Below are positions 9,007-15,893 of a stretch of DNA of 64,000 nt, piece by piece; position 1 is the first letter of the stretch; every line of letters starts with the position of its first letter. A program made the translations under genes and the position numbers. The notes under the pieces are model-generated. The model made no database searches, was not told the origin of the DNA, and was given only the letters and a program-made list of their open reading frames with translations. The stretch is from Halopseudomonas salina (GTDB lineage Bacteria; Pseudomonadota; Gammaproteobacteria; Pseudomonadales; Pseudomonadaceae): assembly GCF_008641105.1 (NCBI RefSeq), contig NZ_VTTI01000002.1:377553-441552 (forward strand). Direction: 5' to 3'.

Positions 9007-9948
9007 CTAACGGTGAACATGCGCACCGTCCGAGCCGCACCCAACACCAACCACACACCCCAACCGAATCTCCGCATCCTCCGGCTGCAAGGTGCTGTGC
9101 TCAATGCCGAAGCGCTCCCGCAGCACAGTCTGCATTTGCGGTAATACCCTGTGCCACTGGGTCATGGCATCCAGGTCCACATGGGCGGCCATGGCATGGC
9201 TGGTGGAGGACAGGCTCCAGATGTGCAGATCGTGAACGGCGCGCACCCCTTCTATCTCTGACAGAGCCTGGCTGACGTCGCCTGGCTCTATCCCCTGTGG
9301 TACGCCTTCCATCAGCACCCGGGTGACTGCGCCCAGCAGCCTGACAGCAGACACCAGGATAAGCACACACACGAACACCGACAGAATCGGGTCCATGATG
9401 GCTGGGCCGCCAAAGTAGATGATCGCCCCTGCAGCTACCGCAGCCACTGAGCCGAGCAGATCGCCCATCACGTGGAGCAGCGCGCCACGTACGTTCATGG
9501 TTTGCTCACCGCGCATCAGTACCCAGGCGACGATGATATTGACCAACAACCCCAGCCCGCCGATCAGCAATACCGTGCCCCCGTCTACCTCCGGGGTATC
9601 GAGCATCCTGAGGATAGCTTCGTAGGCGATATACACGATCACCAGAAACATGAAAATCACGTTGAACAGCGCGCCCAGCACCTCCGCACGTTGCAGCCCG
9701 AACGAATGCCTGCGTGAGGCGGGCTTGTTGGCGAGCCAGGCGGAAAAGGCACCAACGGCAAGTGAAAGCGAGTCAGTGAGCATGTGCCCGGCATCAGACA
9801 ACAATGCCAGCGAGTTGGCCATCAGCCCTGCAAAAACCTCGACGATGGCGAAAGCTGTAGTAAACACCAGGGCAAAAAGCAACGTTTTGCCGGTGCCGTG
9901 GTTATGGTTGTGATGGGCATGACCGTGATCGTGGCTGTGTTCGCTCAT
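9007..9948 (-). CDS. czcD: Cation diffusion facilitator, CzcD/ZitB type
   Basis: Inner-membrane proton antiporter that exports divalent cations such as Zn, Cd or Co. The 313-residue protein opens with a His-rich metal-binding stretch (HSHDHGHAHHNHNHG). Six hydrophobic helices follow, carrying SDAGHMLTDSLSL in helix 2 and HVMGDLLGS in helix 5, the paired H/D transport-site motifs of Zn/Cd-selective CDF proteins. A cytoplasmic ferredoxin-like domain follows (about 210-290). The ATG overlaps the stop of the upstream transporter gene by 4 bases, so both are cotranscribed from the MerR-type promoter at 10873-10903. The precise metal is inferred from the family and promoter type. Confidence 0.9.
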   Translation of the reverse strand: MSEHSHDHGHAHHNHNHGTGKTLLFALVFTTAFAIVEVFAGLMANSLALLSDAGHMLTDSLSLAVGAFSAWLANKPASRRHSFGLQRAEVLGALFNVIFMFLVIVYIAYEAILRMLDTPEVDGGTVLLIGGLGLLVNIIVAWVLMRGEQTMNVRGALLHVMGDLLGSVAAVAAGAIIYFGGPAIMDPILSVFVCVLILVSAVRLLGAVTRVLMEGVPQGIEPGDVSQALSEIEGVRAVHDLHIWSLSSTSHAMAAHVDLDAMTQWHRVLPQMQTVLRERFGIEHSTLQPEDAEIRLGCVVGVGCGSDGAHVHR

Positions 9949-10838
9949 GATTTCAGCGCCAATATACGGCGCGCTCCGTTGAGTACAATAAGGCCTACGA
10001 CTGTACCGATCACCAGGTCAGGCAGATTGGAGCCGCTCCAGAGCACCAGCACTCCGGCGGTGATCACGCCCAGGTTGATCAAGACGTCGTTGGCCGAGAA
10101 TATCCAGCTGGCTTTCATATGCACACCGCCGTGGCGATGCTTGTGAATCAACAGCAGGCAGATGCTGTTGGCGATCAGGGCGACAAAGGCAACGGCGATC
10201 ATCGCGCTGGATTGCGGGTCGCTGCCAAACAGGAATCGACGCCCTACGTCAAGCAACACGCCCAGGGCCAGGACCAACTGCAATACACCGGCAAAGCGCG
10301 CCGCATTCATCTGATACCTGGCAGCACGCCCTACCGCATAAAGCGCGAGACCATAAACCGCGGCGTCGGCAAACATATCCAGGGAGTCGGCAATCAGACC
10401 GGCAGACTGGGCGATGAGCCCTGCAGTCATTTCAACAACGAACATGACAGCGTTGATGCCCAGCAACCAGCGCAAGGTACGTGACTCTGCAACCTCGGTG
10501 AGTGCAGAGCCTTCCGCTTGCTGCACCTGATCGGCGTTGGCAGGCTGAGTCTGCAGGAGCTGAGCCCCGAGGTTCAGGGTCGCCAGTTTGGCGGAGATCG
10601 GATCTACCGGACCATCATGCAGTACGGTCAGTTGGCGATCGGCCAGATCAAACAACAACGCCTGAACCGTATCGGAGCCGTTAAGTGCCAGCCGAATAAG
10701 GCGCTCCTCTGATGGGCAATCCATTTTGGGGATCTTGAACAAGCTTGCCCACTGGGCAGAACCTGCGTGCACGGTATTTACCTGGGCAACAGACTCACTC
10801 GAACAGCAGCAGGGGCTGGCAACACTGTCGTCCTTCAC
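9945..10838 (-). CDS. Cation transporter of the CDF superfamily with N-terminal MDCPSEE metal-binding-like domain
   Basis: This is a second CDF-like permease in the operon. It starts with a Cys cluster (SPCCCSSES) and an HMA-like domain with KMDCPSEERLIR (about 30-95), in which the usual CxxC is replaced by a single Cys. A six-helix CDF membrane domain follows, with SLDMFADAAVYGLAL and SANDVLINLG in place of the standard paired motifs. It lacks the long C-terminal CDF domain. The start is GTG 10838, with AAAAGGA 9 bases upstream. It lies first in the operon, 35 bases downstream of the MerR-type -10 box. Metal export or sensing is likely; the substrate is not clear from sequence. Confidence 0.78.
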   Translation of the reverse strand: MKDDSVASPCCCSSESVAQVNTVHAGSAQWASLFKIPKMDCPSEERLIRLALNGSDTVQALLFDLADRQLTVLHDGPVDPISAKLATLNLGAQLLQTQPANADQVQQAEGSALTEVAESRTLRWLLGINAVMFVVEMTAGLIAQSAGLIADSLDMFADAAVYGLALYAVGRAARYQMNAARFAGVLQLVLALGVLLDVGRRFLFGSDPQSSAMIAVAFVALIANSICLLLIHKHRHGGVHMKASWIFSANDVLINLGVITAGVLVLWSGSNLPDLVIGTVVGLIVLNGARRILALKS

Positions 10839-10872
10839 TCACTTGCGTCCTTTTCCCGGATTCGATTGCGCC

Positions 10873-10903
10873 ATTAAAAACCATATAGCTACTGGAGGGT
10901 CAA
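10873..10903 (-). promoter_or_regulatory. MerR-family (ZntR/CadR-like) metal-responsive promoter
   Basis: Read on the minus strand, TTGACC (-35) and TTTAAT (-10) are separated by 19 bases, the stretched spacing typical of MerR-activated promoters. The spacer carries an ACC-N4-AG-TAG-CT-N4-GGT dyad centred between the boxes, as in CadR/PbrR/ZntR operators. It faces the two transporter genes. No merR-type gene is adjacent, so the regulator is presumably encoded elsewhere. Confidence 0.75.
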
Positions 10904-10922
10904 GCGGTGCATATCGGGCTGT

Positions 10923-11414
10923 TCAACCGCGCAGGGTCAGATACAGCCGCAAGTCGAGTTCCAACTGATGGTAGTCGGGCTCCATGTGCTGGCAGAGTTG
11001 GTAAAAGGCCTTGTTGTGATCCTTTTCGCGCAAATGCGCCAACTCATGCACCACGACCATGCGCAGCAGCGGTTCCGGGAGGGATTTGAGGAGTGCCGAG
11101 ACCTTGATCTCGTTCTTGCGCTTGAGCTTGCTGCCCTGCACCCGACTGACAAACTGATGTTGACCCAGGGCGTTGTCGATGACGTGCATGCGCGTATCGA
11201 AGAAGACCTTGCTGACCGGTCCGCTGCTACGCATATGTTGCTGTTTGAGGCGCTGGGTATAGTCATAGAGAGCAGCATCGGTCTGAACGCTGTGCCCACT
11301 TTCCGGCGGGTAACGCTGCTCAAGCCAGGTGCCCAGCTGATTATTGTCGATCAGCCGCTGCACCTGCTGCCTGACATCCGGACTGTACCCGTTGAGGTAC
11401 TTGAGCGCTGTCAC
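10923..11414 (-). CDS. YgjP/WLM-family zinc metallopeptidase-like protein
   Basis: The 163-residue protein carries VVVHELAHLREKDHNKAFY (about 118-136), the HExxH zinc site plus the distal His of the YgjP (DUF45, M48-like) family. KLKRKNEIKVSALLKSLPE precedes it. The N-terminal half is unusual in length compared with E. coli YgjP and contains a helical segment (SPDVRQQVQRLIDNN). No signal peptide is seen, so the protein is probably cytoplasmic. Its ATG overlaps the stop of the upstream PH-domain gene (ATGA), forming a two-gene unit. The substrate is unknown. Confidence 0.82.
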   Translation of the reverse strand: MTALKYLNGYSPDVRQQVQRLIDNNQLGTWLEQRYPPESGHSVQTDAALYDYTQRLKQQHMRSSGPVSKVFFDTRMHVIDNALGQHQFVSRVQGSKLKRKNEIKVSALLKSLPEPLLRMVVVHELAHLREKDHNKAFYQLCQHMEPDYHQLELDLRLYLTLRG

Positions 11415-11821
11415 CCTACTGGATTGCTCACGCTTTCAATCTGGCGCTTGACCGTCATCGGATCATCAATCGCTTTGAAGATCACATCGCTGATACCGCG
11501 ACCGGTGATTTTGACGGTGCCGTAACCAAACATGCGTCCGCCAATACCCTGGTCGATCTCGACCGTTTCGATTGACTGCAGCTTCATTTCATCGGTTTTG
11601 CGACTGATGATGCCGCGCTTGAGAATGACGCGCTTGTTGGTCACGCCCTGCTCCATGTGCTTGAGTTTGAGGTACTCATAGAGCGCTAACAGCAAGGTGA
11701 TACCCAGAGTCGGTATGGCCAGTACGATCCAGAGGATCATTGGCAAACGGGCGAACCAATGCAAAGGGAAAAGTGCTTCGACTTTCTCTCCCGCTGACAG
11801 GGATTCTTCGATATAGGTCAT
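11411..11821 (-). CDS. Membrane-anchored PH-domain (bPH_2/DUF304) protein
   Basis: A 136-residue protein with a transmembrane hairpin at about 22-48 (HWFARLPMILWIVLAI, then ITLLLALYEYLKL). A bacterial PH domain follows (about 55-125) with the typical TNKRVILKRGIISRKTDEM and IETVEIDQGIGGRMFGYG. Such proteins sit in the inner membrane with the PH domain in the cytoplasm. The function is unknown. The stop overlaps the start of the YgjP-like gene, indicating cotranscription. Promoter elements upstream are not obvious. Confidence 0.85.
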   Translation of the reverse strand: MTYIEESLSAGEKVEALFPLHWFARLPMILWIVLAIPTLGITLLLALYEYLKLKHMEQGVTNKRVILKRGIISRKTDEMKLQSIETVEIDQGIGGRMFGYGTVKITGRGISDVIFKAIDDPMTVKRQIESVSNPVG

Positions 11822-11973
11822 GTAAAGGGCTCCGTAGGCGCATTGATTCTGGGTCAGGGGGCGAGTTTACACCAGATTCGTCGCGCCCCACTCCCGGACT
11901 ACGTCTTCACACGCATTGATCGAATAAATGTGACTAGAAGTAAACAGGGTTATCACACATAGGGAGTCGGATC

Positions 11974-12135
11974 ATGGGTACATTTAGAAGCTACCGCGCG
12001 CCTGGCCCAAGCCCAGGGCGCAAGCGTATTGATAACCAACGAATGATCGCCACGGCGCTGGATAAATCCGAGCGACTGGACTGCGTTTTTCTGAATGCGG
12101 GCATTGCGCTCAGTGATGAATTCATTGATAAATAA
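11974..12135 (+). pseudogene. Degraded short-chain dehydrogenase/reductase (SDR) fragment
   Basis: Two overlapping frames each carry SDR signatures. In one frame LEATARLAQAQGASVLITN runs into a TGA near 12048; it matches the region after the SDR glycine motif. In the frame from ATG 11974, LDCVFLNAGIALSDE matches the NAG motif that normally lies about 45 residues further on. The glycine motif before them and the YxxxK active site after them are missing. The stretch is best read as a gene with deletion and frameshift. It ends 23 bases before the amidohydrolase start. Confidence 0.55.
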
Positions 12136-12158
12136 CCAGCCCCCACCGGAGTCTTGCC

Positions 12159-13502
12159 ATGATGCGCCTACCCGTTGTGCTTGTATTTTTTGTTGCCCTG
12201 CTGGGCCCTGTAAGTAGCCAGGCAGCCCCGCCCGTAGCCCGAGACATGCTGCTGCGGAACGTCTATGTGTTTGATGGCACATCCGCCGAACGCAGCAGCG
12301 CGCCGATGCATGTACTGGTGCGCAACGGTAGAATCGACAATATCAGCAGTACCCCCATCGAATCCGCAGCGAATGATGGCCTCGTGGTCTTTGATGGCGG
12401 GGGCCGTACGCTCATGCCGGGCCTGATTGATGCCCACTGGCATTCAGCCCTGGTCAGCCCATCCTCGATCGGCGCAATGACTGCGGATATCGCCTACATC
12501 CATCTCCTCGCCGGTCGGGTGGCAGATGCCACTCTGATGCGTGGATTTACCAGCGTAAGGGACATGGGTGGGCCGTCCTTTGGCTTGCGCCGCGCCATTG
12601 AAGAAGGGCTGGTAACGGGACCGCGCATTTTCCCCTCTGGGGCCATGGTTTCCCAGACCGGCGGCCATGGTGACTTCCGGCTACCCCACGAAGTACCCCA
12701 GGCGCAAAACGCTCCCTTGAATTACGCCGATCGCGTTGGCGTTACGGCGATTGCCGACGGGTCCGATGCGGTACTGAAGCGGGTGAGAGAACAATTGATG
12801 CTGGGCGCCACGCAGATCAAGCTGATGGCCGGTGGCGGCGTTTCTTCAATGTACGACCCGCTGGATGTGACCCAATACACTGCGGATGAATTGAAGGCAG
12901 CGGTCGATGCTGCAGAAAACTGGGGCACCTATGTCGCCGTGCACGCCTATACCTCCCGTGCAGTCACCATGGCGCTGGAAGCGGGCGCGCGCAGTATTGA
13001 GCATGGGCAACTGGTAGACGAGGACACCGTGCGGCTGATGGCAAAAAAAGATGCCTGGTGGAGTCTGCAACCCTTCATCGACAACGAGCTGTCCAACCCG
13101 AAAACAGGTGCGGCGCGCCTCAAGCAACAAATGGTGCAACAGGGCACCGATCGCGCCTTTGAATTGGCGCGCAAGCACAAGATCAAGGTCGCCTTTGGCA
13201 CCGATATGCTGGGCACCGGCAATCTGGGTGAAAGCCAGAACGCGCTTTTGGTGTCCATGCAACGCTGGTATACCCCTGGCGAGGTTCTGCAAATTGCCAC
13301 CGGTAACAATGGCGCGCTAATGAGCCTGGCCGGTCCACGTTATCCGCTGCCCGCGCCGCTGGGCGTCGTCAAGGTCGGCGCTATTGCCGACCTTTTGCTG
13401 GTAGAGGGTGACCCGACCGCAGATCTCGCGCTGATCGCTGACCCCGAGCAGAATTTTCGGATGATCATCAAGCAGGGAGTGATCTATAAAAATACACTTT
13501 AG
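12159..13502 (+). CDS. Exported amidohydrolase of the M38 imidazolonepropionase/prolidase-like group
   Basis: Metal-dependent hydrolase of the amidohydrolase superfamily, 447 residues, with a signal peptide (MMRLPVVLVFFVALL...SQA) that implies periplasmic action. Metal-site motifs appear in order: DAHWHS (HxH, about 86-91), the Lys in IKLMAGGG (about 220), HAY (about 262), SIEHGQ (about 278) and the Asp in FGTDM. The N- and C-terminal beta-sandwich (LLRNVYVFDGTSAE, and GVVKVGAIADLLLVEGDPT) is complete. Two adjacent ATGs (12159 and 12162) can start it. It precedes the sulfatases by about 120 bases but need not be cotranscribed. Substrates of this family are dipeptides or cyclic amides; the actual one is unknown. 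Confidence 0.88.
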   Translation: MMRLPVVLVFFVALLGPVSSQAAPPVARDMLLRNVYVFDGTSAERSSAPMHVLVRNGRIDNISSTPIESAANDGLVVFDGGGRTLMPGLIDAHWHSALVSPSSIGAMTADIAYIHLLAGRVADATLMRGFTSVRDMGGPSFGLRRAIEEGLVTGPRIFPSGAMVSQTGGHGDFRLPHEVPQAQNAPLNYADRVGVTAIADGSDAVLKRVREQLMLGATQIKLMAGGGVSSMYDPLDVTQYTADELKAAVDAAENWGTYVAVHAYTSRAVTMALEAGARSIEHGQLVDEDTVRLMAKKDAWWSLQPFIDNELSNPKTGAARLKQQMVQQGTDRAFELARKHKIKVAFGTDMLGTGNLGESQNALLVSMQRWYTPGEVLQIATGNNGALMSLAGPRYPLPAPLGVVKVGAIADLLLVEGDPTADLALIADPEQNFRMIIKQGVIYKNTL

Positions 13503-13618
13503 GGCAAGAGCATGGCTCCTGAAACGCGATCAGGGGCCTCTGAAGCGAATCAAGTGCATACATGTTCATGGCACCGGGCTAGTATTGGACACACACCCAC
13601 CAGCAGAGCAATTCTCAC

Positions 13619-15814
13619 TTGGCCGACCATCCAGGCGCCTTAGAAGAACACAAGAATCTTCACTTGGTACGCATACTGGCTTTGATGCTTTCGCCCCTGT
13701 TGCTGACTGCCTGTCTCGACAGCGGTGGTAGCAGTGCATTATTAAAGAGCCCGGCGCCGGACAGCGGAAACAAACCCAATCTGATTCTGATAATTGCTGA
13801 CGATGTGGGCGTCGATCAGTTGAGCAGTTTTGGCTTTGGCGGTACGCAGCCGCCAGCCACGCCTACCATTGGCAACCTCGCTGCCACTGGTGTGAGCTTT
13901 TCCAATACATGGTCCATGCCTACCTGTTCGACCACGCGTGCAGCCCTGTTCAGCGGCCGCTATCCGCCGCGGACCAATGTGAACACGGCGATCGTTTCTA
14001 CCGATTTGGTCAACTCGCAGACCTCACCCTTTGAAAAAACCCTGCCTCACGTTCTGGCAGCCGAGGGTTATGTCAGCGCCTATATTGGCAAGATTCACAT
14101 TACAGGTTCGGATGTGAATCCGGCCAACCACCCTTTTGGTGATGAAGCGATCAGGGCCCTGGGGTTTGATTATTTCGCCGGTTATTTTGACGGTGGCCCG
14201 CGCCCGATCGATGTGACGGCAGGGTTGGACAACCTCGATAGCAGCGCCGCCCCCTTCAGTTGTGGCTTCGTACCCCTGGCCTCTGATCATCCCCAGGGCG
14301 CCGATACCGGGGCCTGCTATCAGCCAAGCGGCAGTTGTGAATTGCTGACGACTGGCAATGCATCCGTACCCGGCAAGGTGTGCCTGGAGCGCGGCGGCCT
14401 GTTTGATCCCGGCCAGCAATGCGCTGCGCAAATACCCACTTATCTCGACTTCACCCGTCAGAATGCCTATTACACCGCCGAAGTCGTGATCAGCGACGAG
14501 AACAGTTCACGGCGCCTGGACGTGGATGACCCCGCCTCAAGACTTTATCGCACGCAACTGGAGTCCAACCTTGCCATCGACTGGATGCAGGCGCAGGCGG
14601 ACGACCAACCCTGGATGCTTTCGCTTGGCTACTCGGCCTCACACGCACCGCTGCAACCAGCACCCGCCAGCCTGGCACCCGTAGCCGGTGCGCTAGATAC
14701 CGGCATTGACTGTGACAACGACGCAGACACCCGCCAGTTGATGAATCAGACCATGGAAGCGCTGGATACCGAGCTACGCCGTGTGCTGCTGGCGGCAGGG
14801 GTCTTTATCGAAAACGATGATGGCGAGTTGGAATACAACCCAGCGAGCAATACCGTGGTGGCCTTTGTGGGTGACAACGGTACCTACGGCCCGGTAGTCA
14901 AGGAGCCATTCCTGCCTGCCCGCAGCAAGGGTACGGTTTACCAGGGTGGTATCTGGGTGCCGTTGATCGTCACTGGCGCCACCGTCGAACAACCCGGCCG
15001 CTCGGTGGGCGCTATGGTCAACTCCACCGACCTCTATCACCTGTTTGCCACACTAGGCGGTGCTGACCTGAGCGCTCCGGCCGTTGCTGACCGACTGGAT
15101 GCCCAGCCAATGGACAGCTACCTTGCCAACCCGGATGCGCCGCCCGTGCGCGACACCAATTTCTCCATGTCGGGACGCAACCTGGCTGACAGTATTCCGC
15201 AGCCCTGCGTGCTCACCGACGTCAATATCTGCCTGCAGCTGTTCCCGCAGAAAGGCCTGTGTCTGTCCGAGGGTGGCACCTGGTATGGCGATGACGGTGT
15301 GGTGCCCGGCCAGTCCTTTAGCTCCTGCTGCGCGGTAAACACCTACCGGGAAAACGGCGGCGAAGCGCCTTTCGATATTCTTGCCGAAACCCAGCGAACG
15401 GTGCGCAATGATCGCTTCAAGGTGCTGCAGCTGGAAGAACCCAACTGTGCAGCGGGTGATGGCAGCCTCACGCTGCGCAACCAGTTATATGAAATAAACG
15501 AAAGCGGCTCCCTTCAGGGTCTGGACAACTTTGCCACCCAGGATCTGCTGACCCGCCCAGCGCTGACCTCGGACCAGCAGCAGAATTACGAAACCTTGCT
15601 GGCGGAGCTGGACAGCATAGTCACTAGCGAACCGCCCTGCCCTGGCGATGGCAATCTGGATCGGGTCGTCAACCAGAAAGACCTGCGCGACTGGGCGGTG
15701 TTCGCTCAACTTAACCAGGGACGCTCCAGCTGGTACGACTTCAACCTGGATGGCCTGACTGATGCCGCGGACCGGCAGATCATCGAGGACAACCTCGGTC
15801 TGGAGTGTCTGTGA
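13619..15814 (+). CDS. Lipoprotein type I sulfatase with dockerin-like tail, atypical CSTTR active-site motif
   Basis: Hydrolase of the arylsulfatase/alkaline phosphatase fold. A lipobox (LLLTAC, lipidated Cys at about residue 32) implies export and membrane anchoring. The start is uncertain: no ATG gives a charged signal peptide. TTG 13619 is the longest reading, and TTG 13664 (opening VRILALMLSP) is a good alternative. Metal ligands appear in IIADDVGVDQLS (about 58-69) and in VGDNGTYG. The formylglycine motif reads CSTTR (103-107), with Thr where Pro or Ala is usual. Two Cys-rich insertions (about 215-270 and 525-570) are shared with the neighbour. The last 60 residues (from CPGDGNLDR) contain two D-x-N/D-x-D repeats as in dockerins. 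The substrate is unknown. Confidence 0.85.
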   Translation: MADHPGALEEHKNLHLVRILALMLSPLLLTACLDSGGSSALLKSPAPDSGNKPNLILIIADDVGVDQLSSFGFGGTQPPATPTIGNLAATGVSFSNTWSMPTCSTTRAALFSGRYPPRTNVNTAIVSTDLVNSQTSPFEKTLPHVLAAEGYVSAYIGKIHITGSDVNPANHPFGDEAIRALGFDYFAGYFDGGPRPIDVTAGLDNLDSSAAPFSCGFVPLASDHPQGADTGACYQPSGSCELLTTGNASVPGKVCLERGGLFDPGQQCAAQIPTYLDFTRQNAYYTAEVVISDENSSRRLDVDDPASRLYRTQLESNLAIDWMQAQADDQPWMLSLGYSASHAPLQPAPASLAPVAGALDTGIDCDNDADTRQLMNQTMEALDTELRRVLLAAGVFIENDDGELEYNPASNTVVAFVGDNGTYGPVVKEPFLPARSKGTVYQGGIWVPLIVTGATVEQPGRSVGAMVNSTDLYHLFATLGGADLSAPAVADRLDAQPMDSYLANPDAPPVRDTNFSMSGRNLADSIPQPCVLTDVNICLQLFPQKGLCLSEGGTWYGDDGVVPGQSFSSCCAVNTYRENGGEAPFDILAETQRTVRNDRFKVLQLEEPNCAAGDGSLTLRNQLYEINESGSLQGLDNFATQDLLTRPALTSDQQQNYETLLAELDSIVTSEPPCPGDGNLDRVVNQKDLRDWAVFAQLNQGRSSWYDFNLDGLTDAADRQIIEDNLGLECL

Positions 15815-15893
15815 CCGGCCATGCAATAATCAATACCTGCAGCTCAACTAGCACTTACGCTTGGAAAAGCTCGAATAATTAGAAGAGATTCTC

